A stretch of DNA of 64,000 bases. Source: CAKZQX01 sp034436755 (GTDB lineage Bacteria > Chloroflexota > Chloroflexia > Chloroflexales > Chloroflexaceae). Within the stretch, counting starts at the first letter, position 1. Each line of letters opens with the position of its first letter. Under the pieces are notes generated by a model. That model ran no database searches. It was not told where the DNA came from and saw only the letters and a list, made by a program, of their open reading frames with translations. The position numbers were made by a program, and so were the translations under genes. This document shows positions 27,393 to 38,300 of the stretch, one piece after another. The DNA lies in assembly GCA_034436755.1 (NCBI GenBank), contig DAOTVB010000022.1:16878-80877 (forward strand). Direction: 5' to 3'.

Positions 27393-29642
27393 TCAGGACC
27401 AGGAGAGATCCTCATCGGCATGGGTTGCCGTGCCATTAACCGCCGGCTCGGATGCGGCAACCTCGGCGGGCAACGACACAACAAAGGTTGAACCCGCTCC
27501 GACCTGACTCATAACGCTAATCTCCCCCCCCAGCAACCGGCACAACCGGCGGCTCAACGCCAGGCCCAGACCGGTGCCCCCATACTTGCGGTTAGTCGTC
27601 GGATCACCCTGCACAAAATCTTCAAACAGTTGCTTAAGCTGTTCGGGCGCAATACCGACGCCGGTATCGCTCACTTGAAAGTCCAGCCGATCTACCCCGG
27701 TATCCTCGGTATCGCGGGTCACCGCCAGTGTGATGGTTCCCTGCTCGGTAAACTTCCCGGCATTACTCAGCAGATTGAGCAGTATCTGGCGAAGCTTTAC
27801 CGGATCGCTATGCATGCTCCCCACCCCATCATCCACCGCAAGCTGCAGCGTATTTGCATTCTTATCGATCAGCGGGCGCGTGGTTGTCACCACTTCATCA
27901 ATCAGGGTGGCGACGCTGAAGGTCTCCAGATTGAGTGGCATCTTGCCCGCTTCGATCTTTGAGAGGTCCAGAATATCACTAATCAACGACAGGAGATGCG
28001 TACCAGCCAGACGGATGCGCTCAACGTCGTGGATAATATCGGCATACTCCATCTGGCGGGCCTCAGAGCGGAGCAACTCGCTATAGCCAATGATGGTAGT
28101 CAGAGGCGTACGCAGTTCGTGGGTCATATTGGCCAGAAATATACTCTTGGCCCGATTGGACGACTCGGCGGCTTCTTTGGCCCAGTGGAGCGATGCCTCG
28201 GCCTGCTTCCAGGCGGTGATATCCCGGGCAATCACCTGAACGGCCGGTCGGTTCTCGTAGGTGAACGGCATCCCGCTGACTTCAACATCAATGACCGTTC
28301 CATCCAGCCGGATGAACTGTTCGGCGATAGGGGCAACCTCCGTTTGCGTCGCATTCATATGTTGCAGGCGCTCGGCAACCAGCGGGCGGCTGTCAGGATG
28401 CACAAAATCCATAATCGGTCTCCCGATGAGCTCTTCGGGGCGTTCCGCGCCCAACAACCGCGCCCCAGCCGGATTGATAAAGACGAGCCGTTCGTCGCTA
28501 TGAATAGCGATCAGGTCCGGGTCAAGTTCGACCAGTTGGCGGTAGCGCGCTTCACTGGCGCGCAGTTGCTGCTGGGAATGCTCCAGCATTGTCAGCATAC
28601 CATTGATCGACGTTCCCAGGCCGGCGATCTCGTCCGCGCCGGGGATCGTGACCCGTCCGGACGGCGTGCCACTGGCAGCAATCTGGTTAACCCCACGATT
28701 CAGCCGGATCAGGCGGGACAACACTGACTGTTCCAACAGGCCGACAGTCACCAGGCCAAACACCAGGCTGATCGCCAGGAGTGAGAAGAGCAGATAGCGC
28801 AACGTTACCACTCCCTGAGCCGCGATATCACGTTCATGTTCGGCACGCAGCAGCAAGATCGGTTCACCCTGAATATTCTCCAGCAGCGTGTAGCCGGCAA
28901 TGAACTGATCATTTAATGGTTGAACGAAAACTGCCGGAGCATTTCCCAGATTCAGCAGCGCGGCCTGGGCCTGCTGGAAATCGGCCGGCAATGCATCCGC
29001 ATCCAGAGGCAGGATGGTCAGCGGAATATGCGTAATCTCGGACAGGCGCGCAACTTCGGGAGCGCTCAGCGAACGCCCCATGATCAATGTACCCCGAGGC
29101 GGGCCATCATCGGTGCTGGTCAGGATCGGACGGGCCGCGATCAGCATCGGGCCGTCGGGCAGCAACATAAACCCGGTTGCAGGCTCTGCCGCAGCACTAT
29201 GCTTGAGCAGGAATGCCGGCGCGGTAGGCCGGTCAAAGTCCTGAAAGGACGGCGGGACCGGCATCGACTGCTCGGTCAAAACGTCAAACGCTTTCCCAAA
29301 AACAACGTCACCCGACGGATCAACCAGCAAAATAAGACAGAGACGATTGCTGATCAACATCTCGTCAACATAGTTGGCAGTGATATAGTCCGCGTTCACG
29401 TCCGGGGAAGTCATAAATGCATAGGTGTCGTCCCAGGCGGCATAGTCATGCGTAATCCGATTGAGCGAGGTCAGATCATTGTTGAGGGTACTTCTGGCCC
29501 GCTCCACATGCCGATCCATATATCGGGCTTCTAGTTGGGTAAAACTGCGCAGCAGAATAACATGCAAGGCGACATAGAGCAGGGTGACCAGTCCCACCAT
29601 TGCAAAACCCAGGGAAAGCAACGTTTTCCGACGCAGTGTCAT
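27393..29642 (-). CDS. CHASE4-HAMP-PAS histidine kinase
   Basis: ATG at 29642 with AAAGGAAG upstream, giving 749 residues. A first membrane helix (about 8-30) precedes an extracellular CHASE4 domain (about 45-200), recognisable from DYAAWDDTYAFM and TANYVDEML. A second helix (about 275-300), HAMP (about 300-350), PAS (about 360-480), HisKA (THELRTPLTTIIGYSELL) and HATPase_c (LLSNAGKFTEQG, DTGVGIAPEQ, GTGLGLALS) follow. It is first in the minus-strand signalling run. The kinase core is close to that of the 7TM kinase two genes downstream, which again points to local duplication. Confidence 0.94.
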   Translation of the reverse strand: MTLRRKTLLSLGFAMVGLVTLLYVALHVILLRSFTQLEARYMDRHVERARSTLNNDLTSLNRITHDYAAWDDTYAFMTSPDVNADYITANYVDEMLISNRLCLILLVDPSGDVVFGKAFDVLTEQSMPVPPSFQDFDRPTAPAFLLKHSAAAEPATGFMLLPDGPMLIAARPILTSTDDGPPRGTLIMGRSLSAPEVARLSEITHIPLTILPLDADALPADFQQAQAALLNLGNAPAVFVQPLNDQFIAGYTLLENIQGEPILLLRAEHERDIAAQGVVTLRYLLFSLLAISLVFGLVTVGLLEQSVLSRLIRLNRGVNQIAASGTPSGRVTIPGADEIAGLGTSINGMLTMLEHSQQQLRASEARYRQLVELDPDLIAIHSDERLVFINPAGARLLGAERPEELIGRPIMDFVHPDSRPLVAERLQHMNATQTEVAPIAEQFIRLDGTVIDVEVSGMPFTYENRPAVQVIARDITAWKQAEASLHWAKEAAESSNRAKSIFLANMTHELRTPLTTIIGYSELLRSEARQMEYADIIHDVERIRLAGTHLLSLISDILDLSKIEAGKMPLNLETFSVATLIDEVVTTTRPLIDKNANTLQLAVDDGVGSMHSDPVKLRQILLNLLSNAGKFTEQGTITLAVTRDTEDTGVDRLDFQVSDTGVGIAPEQLKQLFEDFVQGDPTTNRKYGGTGLGLALSRRLCRLLGGEISVMSQVGAGSTFVVSLPAEVAASEPAVNGTATHADEDLSWS

Positions 29643-30412
29643 AGGTTCGCTTCCTTTACATAGCAATCCTGCGTGAAGTGGAGGTTCGTCTTCAAACAAC
29701 CACTATCACTATGCATCACCTGAAGACAGACCTTCATAGTCTCTATCCCTCAGTTCGTATTGCTATAGCCGCCATCAGACATGGATCATTATGTCACTAT
29801 ACGTGCATAAATGCTGCTATGCGGAACCCAGACCGGAGAAGAAAGCCGTCTGTATCAACTCCGTGAGAATACCTATAAATATCGTTAAAATAGCAAGAAC
29901 GTTGCAATGTATTTTCGTTGCTAATGTTCCTGTATACTCTTCATTATACGGGAGTGATGCAAGTACGTCTATGTTTAGATGTTACATTTATAGTATAACT
30001 CTTTCTATTTCCATAAAGTTACCCAGATACCACCCATATATCAACATCTACGGAGAATCGCTTGAACCTGGCGTTCCCTGGGTAAACTATCACGTACCGG
30101 ATCGGCGACCCGGTGTACTATGCGTTTTCTTTATACTCATTTTTAGGATATTCTGCCTTTCCCGGTCAAATGTAGTTAAAAAGCGGTTGAAGCAGCACAT
30201 CTTCCCAACCAGGCCGGTATATCTGCAAACGACGCTTGACAAAAGAGTCGCCTTCAGCCACCATATGTCAGGCGGGGAAATACGCCCCAACCGGATAGTG
30301 CTGGAAGAAATAGCGGCAACGATCCCCATAAATCATTCCCAATAGATCTATGTATCAGGAATCTCTTCCGCCAGACTATGAACAGGCTCTCTTTTTGCTT
30401 ATGGAATTATCA
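29643..30412. other. AT-richer intergenic region between divergent signalling and cobU genes
   Basis: A 770-base gap of visibly lower GC than its surroundings, especially 29870-30030. It must hold the promoter of the minus-strand kinase run and of cobU. Several TATACT/TATAAT-like hexamers occur but no complete promoter stands out. A 184-codon open frame crosses it, but its Ile/Tyr/Cys-rich product has no family-like features. No B12-box or cobalamin riboswitch core was seen before cobU. Confidence 0.5.
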
Positions 30413-30985
30413 ATGCCACATACACTTACGCTCATTCTGGGTGGCGCGCGCAGCGGCAAGAGCAGCTTTGCCCTGCACCGCGCCACCTCCCGCGCCGCCG
30501 ACGTGCTCTTTGTGGCCACTGCCGAGGCCGGCGATAGCGACATGGCAACCCGGATTGCACACCACCGCGCCGAACGGCCGGCCCACTGGCGCACGCTCGA
30601 AGCGCCCCGCGCGCCGGCCCAGGCACTGCACGCAACCGCACCGGCCCCCGTGGTTATTCTGGACTGCGTAACACTCTGGGTGACCAACCTGCTGCTGGCC
30701 GGGGATGCCGATTGGGACACGGCAATGGCCGAACTGACTGCTCTGCTGGACTGGTACCGCAACCTTGAACAGCCGGTTGAACTGATTGTCGTATCAAATG
30801 AAGTCGGCCTGGGGATTGTCCCGGCAGATGAACTAAGCCGCACCTTCCGCGAGTGGTTGGGCCGGTTCAACCAGCGCCTGGCAGGTGCGGCCGACGAGGT
30901 CTACCTCATGGTTGCGGGACTGGCCGTCGAACTGAAGGCGTTGGCGGTGGCACCACGGATTTCTGCCGGGAACGATCCGGCGTAG
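30413..30985 (+). CDS. cobU: Adenosylcobinamide kinase / adenosylcobinamide-phosphate guanylyltransferase CobU/CobP
   Basis: ATG at 30413 gives 190 residues and starts with the family pattern MPHTLTLILGGARSGKS, with the Walker A motif at about 10-17. Further conserved segments are VILDCVTLWVTNLL (about 80-93) and VVSNEVGLGIVPADELSR-type sequence (about 125-142). It phosphorylates adenosylcobinamide and transfers GMP to it in the nucleotide-loop assembly of cobalamin. In-frame ATGs at 30350 and 30401 are possible, but neither has a ribosome-binding site. It is separated from the other cobalamin genes by 11 kb of signalling genes, and CobS/CobT are not in the window. Confidence 0.94.
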   Translation: MPHTLTLILGGARSGKSSFALHRATSRAADVLFVATAEAGDSDMATRIAHHRAERPAHWRTLEAPRAPAQALHATAPAPVVILDCVTLWVTNLLLAGDADWDTAMAELTALLDWYRNLEQPVELIVVSNEVGLGIVPADELSRTFREWLGRFNQRLAGAADEVYLMVAGLAVELKALAVAPRISAGNDPA

Positions 30986-31289
30986 CGCGGATGAACCACG
31001 GCAACCCACTTCGGCAACAGTTGCACATACTTCACCCGCGATTGTGGGCTTCCTACACGGAGTTCCTATATTCACACGGTATAATTGTCCTATTCACCAT
31101 TGTTAACCAAAGTGCTACTGTTAGAAGATGAAGCCAGAACAAGAAACAGAATCGTACGATTGGGGAAATAAGTCTGGCAGCGCAGGAAATGTCAGAATAG
31201 TCAAATCATCGGACATACTAATCTGACCGATTGCTACGACATTCCGCTGACATTCCTTCCGAGAAACAAGTGTAGCGATTGGGAAAACT
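30986..31289. other. Intergenic region before the large PAS-GGDEF gene
   Basis: About 300 bases. TATAAT at 31080-31085 could be a -10 element, but there is no clear -35. A perfect 12-base palindrome, AATCGTACGATT, lies at 31150-31161, downstream of that -10, and could be an operator. No gene is seen. Confidence 0.4.
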
Positions 31290-34200
31290 ATGCGAAATCG
31301 TTTTATGCCTTCCCTCCTGCTGCTGCACCGCACAACCGTGTTTGAGCATGCCATCCTCCAGGATTGGCGTGTGCGCGTACTCAATGGTATTTTGCGCGGT
31401 ATGTTTGTGCTTGGCCTCCTGGCAGTTATCAGCAGCATCTGGAGTATCCTCTCACATCTCCCGGCAGAACAGCACTGGCATGCGGTTCCAAATGCGTTGT
31501 TCTACTTATCAGCCTATGCGGTGCTGGGTGTTATCACCTTTGTCGAGCGCATCGGGTTCACACTCCGCGCAAGCATTCTGCTGACATTCTTGTATCTCCT
31601 GGGCGTGATTGATTGCCTGACCTTCGGGTTGAGCGGCGACGGGTATATTTTGTTCTTTGCCTGCACTACTCTGACCGCAGTGCTGTTTGATGTGCGCCGC
31701 AGTATTGGCGTGCTTGCCATCGTTATGGGTACGCTGGCACTCCTGGCACTCCTCCTGGTAACGGAACAGATTGTTGTTGTACCCACCATTCAGACTAACG
31801 CCGCCAAACCGCTGGCCTGGCTCAGCAGCATGCTGGTGTTCCTGCTGCTGATCGGCGCGGTTATCATTCCCGTAACGTACCTGCTGCGGGAACTCAGCCG
31901 GAGCCTGGGCACCACCGAAGAGTATGCCCAGCGGATTGCCGCCGCGCATAACGAGCTAGAAGCGCAGGTCGCCGCCCGCACTGCGGCGCTCCGGGAGAGT
32001 GAGACGCGTTACCGCACCATCTCAGAACTGGGGTCGGACTATATCTACACACTGCATATTGCCGTTGACGGAACATTCGTCCTGGACTGGATTAGCGAGA
32101 CATTTACCCGTACGCTGGGCTATACCCTGGAAGAAGTACGGCAACTGGATGACGTGCGGCAGATTGTTCACCCGGATGATCGTCCGGTGCTGAGTCAGCG
32201 GCTCACCGCAATCGCTGATGGACAGGTGGATACGCAAGAGTTTCGCGTTATCACTCGGGAGGGCACGGTTCGCTGGATGCGTAACCGGCTACGGCGTGAG
32301 ACTGACCCGGAGCAGTCGGTTGTGCGCATCATGGGAGCGGCGCAGGATATCACCGGGCGCAGGCAGGCCGAGGAGTCGGTTCACTTCCAGGCACACCTGC
32401 TGAACCTGGTTGACCAGGCAGTTGTGGCAATTGATACCGACGGCACGGTCATCTACTGGAATCACTTTGCTGAAGATCTGCTGGGCTGGTCCGCCGGCGA
32501 AGTCCTGGGCACCTCCGGGTTTGACCTTGGCCCGACCCCCGCTACCCGCGCCCACGCAGCGGACATCATAACTCAGGTGCTGCAAGGTACAGGCTGGTCT
32601 GGTGAACTCGAGATCGTGCGGCGGGACACCGCGACCTTCCCGGCCTTGCTGACCTGTTCCCCCATTTATGCGGCCCACGGCGATGTACGCGGCCTGGTTG
32701 CCATCATTGTCGATATTACCGAACGCAAGCAGATGGAGGAGACGCTCCGCGCCAGTGAGCAGAAGTTCCGCAGCTTTGTTGAGCAATCGATTGACGGCAT
32801 TGTGCTGTGCGACGAACAGGGCAATATTGTGGAGTGGAACCAGAGTATGGCGCAGGTCGGCGGTATTGCGGCTCCAGATGCGCTTGGTCGGCCCCTGTGG
32901 GATGTTCTGCACCAGATGGCCCCAACCGAGCGCAAAACGCCGGAAGCCTACGCGTTTACCCGAGATGCTTTTCAGGAGTTCTTCGGAACCGGCCAGGCAG
33001 TCTGGCTGGGGGAAACGCAGGAGCATACCGTGCAACACCCGGACGGAACGCGCCGGGTGGTTCAGACGCGCGGCTTTCCTATCCATAGTGAAGCCGGCTT
33101 TATGGCCGGAACTATTCTGCGCGATGTCACCGATTATATTCAGACACAGGCGGCACTCCAGGCCAACGAGGAACTCTTCCGCACACTGGTCGAGTCGATG
33201 AGTGATATTGTCTGCCTGCTTGACCGGGAGCAGCGCTATGTGCGCATCTTTGGTCGCCAGATCGAAGAACTGGGGTTTAGCCGGGATGAACTGCGGGGCA
33301 AAACACTGCGCGAAGTCCTGGGCGCCGAAGCGGCCGCACTCCACGAGGCCGCCAACGCCCGCGCGCTGGCCGGCGAGCATATCACCTACGAGTGGACCCT
33401 CCCAACTGCGGAAGAACCGCTCCTGCTCCATATCTCGCTCTCCCCCATCACTACGGCCGATGGCGCGATTACCGGCATTGTCGCAGTAGGGCGGGATATC
33501 ACCGACCGGAAACGGATCGAAGAGGCGCTGCAAGAGTCGCACCAGCGTATTCATAATATTCTGGAGAGCATTTCCGATGCCTTCTTTGCCCTGGATTATG
33601 CGTATCGCTTTACCTATGTCAACCAGCAGGCCACCCACCTGCTGCAATATCAGCCTGAGGAACTGCTGGGCCAGTGTATCTGGGACATGTTTACGGAAGC
33701 GATTAACACCACCTTCTTCACGCAGTACCACCGGGCTATGAACGAGCAGACGGCGGTTACCTTCGAAGAATACTATGCACCGCTGGCAATCTGGTTTGAA
33801 GTCCATGCCTATCCTTCGCGGGATGGCCTTTCGGTCTATTTTCGGGATATCAGCGCGCGCCGGCAGGCGGATGCCGTGCTGCGTGCCAGCGAGCAGCGCT
33901 TTCGCACGCTGTTTGAGGAGTCGCCCGATGCTATCTTTGTGGAAGACCTTGACGGTACGATCCTGGATGTTAACCCGGCGGCCTGCCGGCTGCACCGCGT
34001 CAACTGTGAAAACCTCATCGGCAACCAGGTCTTCCGGGGCGAACCGGCCCTACCTGAACACTACCCGGCGCTCATCCACGATTTCCCGCATCAGGTGACA
34101 GACGACACCACCTTTGCCGAAGGCTGCTGTCTGACCGGCGACGGACAGCGTATTCCGGTTGAAATACGCATCGGCCGGATTACCTACCGGGACACACCAG

Positions 34201-35324
34201 CGCTCCTGCTGCATGTGCGCGACATCACCCAGCGCAAGCAGACGGAAGCCGCGCTTCAACACGCCAACACCCATCTGACTCACTGGGTACGGGAACTGGA
34301 GCAGCGGACCCACGAGATCACTCTGCTGAACAACATGGGCGATCTGCTCCAGGCCTGCCGCACCGCCGAGGAAGCCTACGCGGTTATCGGCCAGATTGCG
34401 CCGCAGCTCTTCCCCGGCGAGTCGGGCGCACTCTATATGCTCAGTGCCTCGCACACGCTCCTGGGAGCTGTCGCGCTCTGGGGGCCACTGCCGGTCCAGC
34501 GCACCAGCCTGCCGGACGAGTGCTGGTCCCTTCGGCGGGGACGCATCCACCTGTCCCAGGATACCCGCGTGGGTCTCTGCTGTGAGCATCTGCCCACACC
34601 GTTACCGGCATGCTCGCTGTGCATCCCGATGATGGCCCAGAGCGAGACGCTCGGCGTGTTCCATCTCTGCCGGGAGCAGGCGAGCTTCAGTGATGCCACC
34701 CGCCAGCTTGCCGCCACAGTGACGGAACATATCGCGCTGGCCCTGGCAAACCTGCGCCTGCAGGAGACCCTGCGCCACCAGGCCATCCGTGACCCGCTCA
34801 CCGGGCTGTTCAATCGCCGCTACATGGAAGAGGCGCTGGAGCGGGAACTACGCCGCGCCGCACGCCATACCATGCACCTGGGTGTGATTATGCTTGACCT
34901 GGACCACTTCAAGCAGTTCAATGACACCTTCGGGCATGCGGCCGGGGATACCGTTTTACGTGAACTGGGAGCCTGTCTGCGCGCTCAGATGCATGGAGAA
35001 GATCTGGCGGCACGCTATGGCGGGGAAGAGTTTACCCTGATTATCCTGGACGCAGTTGCGGAGGAGATTGTACAACAGGCCGAACGCATACTAAACAGCG
35101 TCAGGCAGCTTCAGGTGCAGTACCGGGGGCAGGCGCTGGGCGCGGTAACGGTTTCGCTCGGCGCAGCGATCTTTCCCACCCACGGCACCACCGTGGAAGA
35201 GTTGGTACGTGCGGCCGACGCAGCCCTCTACCGAGCTAAAACGGCCGGACGCAATTGCATTGTGGTTAGCGCAGCAGATAGTGCCATGATAGAATGGGAC
35301 GACATAACAACGGTGACACGATGA
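31290..35324 (+). CDS. Membrane sensor with six PAS domains, GAF and GGDEF (diguanylate cyclase)
   Basis: 1344 residues. About six hydrophobic helices in the first 205 residues form a membrane input module. A coiled coil leads into six PAS domains (about 235-350, 365-480, 485-605, 612-735, 745-855 and 862-980), each ended by an ITxRKQ-type linker. A GAF domain (about 1000-1145) and a GGDEF domain follow, with the signature GGEEF at about 1244-1248, a common active variant. The I-site Arg is replaced (HGED), so product inhibition may be absent. There is no EAL domain. The stop overlaps the next gene's start as ATGA, coupling a cyclase to a cyclase/phosphodiesterase. Confidence 0.94.
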   Translation: MRNRFMPSLLLLHRTTVFEHAILQDWRVRVLNGILRGMFVLGLLAVISSIWSILSHLPAEQHWHAVPNALFYLSAYAVLGVITFVERIGFTLRASILLTFLYLLGVIDCLTFGLSGDGYILFFACTTLTAVLFDVRRSIGVLAIVMGTLALLALLLVTEQIVVVPTIQTNAAKPLAWLSSMLVFLLLIGAVIIPVTYLLRELSRSLGTTEEYAQRIAAAHNELEAQVAARTAALRESETRYRTISELGSDYIYTLHIAVDGTFVLDWISETFTRTLGYTLEEVRQLDDVRQIVHPDDRPVLSQRLTAIADGQVDTQEFRVITREGTVRWMRNRLRRETDPEQSVVRIMGAAQDITGRRQAEESVHFQAHLLNLVDQAVVAIDTDGTVIYWNHFAEDLLGWSAGEVLGTSGFDLGPTPATRAHAADIITQVLQGTGWSGELEIVRRDTATFPALLTCSPIYAAHGDVRGLVAIIVDITERKQMEETLRASEQKFRSFVEQSIDGIVLCDEQGNIVEWNQSMAQVGGIAAPDALGRPLWDVLHQMAPTERKTPEAYAFTRDAFQEFFGTGQAVWLGETQEHTVQHPDGTRRVVQTRGFPIHSEAGFMAGTILRDVTDYIQTQAALQANEELFRTLVESMSDIVCLLDREQRYVRIFGRQIEELGFSRDELRGKTLREVLGAEAAALHEAANARALAGEHITYEWTLPTAEEPLLLHISLSPITTADGAITGIVAVGRDITDRKRIEEALQESHQRIHNILESISDAFFALDYAYRFTYVNQQATHLLQYQPEELLGQCIWDMFTEAINTTFFTQYHRAMNEQTAVTFEEYYAPLAIWFEVHAYPSRDGLSVYFRDISARRQADAVLRASEQRFRTLFEESPDAIFVEDLDGTILDVNPAACRLHRVNCENLIGNQVFRGEPALPEHYPALIHDFPHQVTDDTTFAEGCCLTGDGQRIPVEIRIGRITYRDTPALLLHVRDITQRKQTEAALQHANTHLTHWVRELEQRTHEITLLNNMGDLLQACRTAEEAYAVIGQIAPQLFPGESGALYMLSASHTLLGAVALWGPLPVQRTSLPDECWSLRRGRIHLSQDTRVGLCCEHLPTPLPACSLCIPMMAQSETLGVFHLCREQASFSDATRQLAATVTEHIALALANLRLQETLRHQAIRDPLTGLFNRRYMEEALERELRRAARHTMHLGVIMLDLDHFKQFNDTFGHAAGDTVLRELGACLRAQMHGEDLAARYGGEEFTLIILDAVAEEIVQQAERILNSVRQLQVQYRGQALGAVTVSLGAAIFPTHGTTVEELVRAADAALYRAKTAGRNCIVVSAADSAMIEWDDITTVTR

Positions 35325-38300
35325 GTATGATCCGCAATAGTTTTACCACGAACCTGCAACGATCTATCGTCAGGTATTCCGCCCTGGGCATTGTCATTAT
35401 CAGCATCATTGTTGCGGCTGTCAGTGTCGTGCCACTCTACTACAACCTCCGCCATGCGAAGGAAGCAGATCTGGCGCTGGTCGTCCGTATGCGCACGATT
35501 GCCATCGAAGAGTATCTTACACGCGCATGCGACATCGCATCACAGATCACCAGCCGTACGCAGATACGTGAGGCGCTCGAGGCCTACAACCAGGGCGATA
35601 TGCGCCTGGATGAACTGGAAACGTTTACCAGGCCGAAACTGGCCGATGCCCTGGATATCTCCCCGGATGTTGTCGGCATCTTGCGCCTTGATCAGAAGGG
35701 GCAGCCGGTCACGCATGTTGGTCGCGCGCTCCCACCGGAACTGCAACCCCACTCTGCCCTGGACAGCGCAACGACGATCCACCATCCAGTCACCATTGAT
35801 GGACAGCGCTACCTGCTCGTGAGCGCGCCGATCCGCAATGATGTCGCACCGGTTGGAACCGACATCGTGCTGTTCGACCTCTCCCGCCTGGAAAGTATTG
35901 TCCATGATCCGGCAGGCCTGGGGCAAACCGGCAGCATGCTGCTCGGCAGAGTCGTGGACGGGCATATCAGCCTGGTCTGTACGGAGTGTGTTCGCAACGA
36001 CAACCCCACCAGCCCGATCACGCTCGACTCACCGCTGGGGCAGGCCTTTCAGCACGCGCTGGATCAGCAGACGGGGTTGCTGACCTCCCCCGGCGGGACT
36101 GATCCGGCCCGCGTGATGGCCTATGGACCAGTTCCGGATAACCCCTGGGCCATTGTTGTGACGATGAACGCACACGAAATGTACGGACTGGCGAACCGGC
36201 AAATCATCCTTCTGGTCAGCCTGATCGGTATGCTGCTGGGTCTGGGGATCATCGGCACACTCCGCCTGGTTCAGCCGCTCACCGGCAAACTGGTACTGCA
36301 TTCCGACGAGCTCGAGCGCGAAGTCCAGGAAAAAACGGCAACGCTGCAGATGGAACTCCACGAGCGCATCCGTGCCGAAACTGCCCTGCGCACCGTAAAC
36401 CGGGCGCTGGAAACGCTCAGTGAGTGCAACCAGGCGCTGGTACGCGCCACCGACGAGATGACCCTCTTGCAGCAAACCTGTGACATTCTGGTGACGGTGG
36501 GCGGCTACCGGATGGCCTGGGTCAGCTTTACCCACCCGGACGGGGACAGCGCGATCATCCCGATGGCCTGGGCCGGGCACGAGGAGGGCTACCTGACCCG
36601 CACGCCACGCGCCGGGGACGCGTCCCAACCGAGCCCGCAGGCTACCGACATGGTCCTGCGCGAGCATCGCCCCTGGATCGTCCAGGATATTGCGAACGAC
36701 CCGGCCGGCACTCCCTGGCGCACACCAGCGCTGGAACGGGGCTACGCGGCGATGATCATCCTGCCACTCGGCACCGACGGCGAGACAAGCGGTATCCTTA
36801 CCATTTATGCCAAAACACCCCATGCCTTCGGCACAGAAGAAGTCAAACTGCTGCTGGAACTGGCCGGTGACATCGGCTATGGCCTGGCTACGCTACGCAC
36901 CCGTATCGAGCGCCAGGATGCCCTGGAAGCCCTGGCACACCTCCGGCAGCGCAACAACCTGATCTTGCAGGCTGCCGGCGAAGGGATTTACGGCCTGGAC
37001 ATTGCGGGAAACATCACCTTTGCTAACCCCGCCGCACTGCGGATGGTCGGCTATACCGAGGCGGAGTTGATCGGTCAGCCGCACCATCGGCTGATGCACC
37101 CCACGACGACCGGCAATCGCCACGCCGACCAGAATGGATATGAGCAGCAACAGCACATCCGTGGCAGCTTCCATCGCACCGACGATGAGATGTTCTGGCA
37201 CAAAGACGGCACACCTTTTCCCGTCGAATATATCAGCACGCCCATGTTCAGTGACGGCAACCTGGTTGGCGTCGTCGTCTCATTCCAGGATATCAGCGAG
37301 CGGAAACGGGCCGCGGAACAACTGCGGCACCAGGCTTTACACGACGCGCTGACCGGCTTACCCAACCGGGCGCGGTTTCTCGAGCTGCTGACCCACACGA
37401 TGAAATATGCCCGGCGCCGGGGCAGCTATCCCTTTGCCGTGCTCTTTCTGGACCTGGATAACTTCAAGATGGTGAACGACAGCCTGGGCCATCTGGACGG
37501 CGACCAGTTCCTGATCACCATTGCGCAGCGGATCGCCACCTGTCTCCGCGCCAGCGACACGATTGCCCGGTTTGGCGGCGATGAGTTTGCCATCCTGCTG
37601 CACAATGTGCGCAATCGCCAGGATGCAACCACCGTTGTCGAGAAGATCCAGCGCGATCTGGCCCGGCCCATTCATCTCAACGGGCACGAGGTCACAACCT
37701 CGGCGAGTATTGGCATTGCGCTCAGTTCCAACAACTACGATCATCCCGCCGACCTGCTGCGCGACGCCGATACCGCCCTGCACCAGGCCAAAGCCCAGGG
37801 GCGCAACCGCTACACAATCTTCGACGCCACGATGCGCGCCCATGTCCTGGAGCAGTTGCACCTTGAGGCAGCACTCCGGCGCGCTATCGAGCGCGAGGAA
37901 CTGCGCCTGCACTACCAGCCGATTATCGCCCTGGACACATGCACCATCGTCGGGTTTGAGGCGCTGCTCCGCTGGCAACATCCACAGCGCGGTCTGCTCC
38001 CGCCATCCGAGTTTCTCCGCATTGCCGAAGAGGCCGGCCTGATGGTTCAGATTGGCTGGTGGATCGTACATGAGGCCTGCCGGCAGTTACAGGCGTGGCA
38101 CACTCAATTCCCCAATCTGCGCCCGCTGAGTGTTAGCGTCAACCTCTCCGGCAGCGAACTGACCCGTAGCGATGTGGTCGAACGCATCCGCCAGACCCTG
38201 GAAGACACCGGCCTGGACGCGCACAGCCTCAAGCTGGAGATCACCGAAAATGTGATGATGGATCATGCCGAAACAACCATTGCAACCCTGGAAGCATTGC

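Noticed and set aside
29791..30345. 184-codon open frame upstream of cobU
   Set aside because: No ribosome-binding site, no family-like sequence, unusual Cys/Tyr/Ile composition, and it lies in an AT-rich divergent promoter region.
29643..30412. Cobalamin riboswitch before cobU
   Set aside because: No B12-box-like core or supporting stems could be found by eye.
32289..33995. 568-codon antisense open frame inside the six-PAS gene
   Set aside because: It is a shadow of a GC-rich gene; the product is rich in Arg/His/Gln with no recognisable domain, while the opposite strand encodes clear PAS domains.
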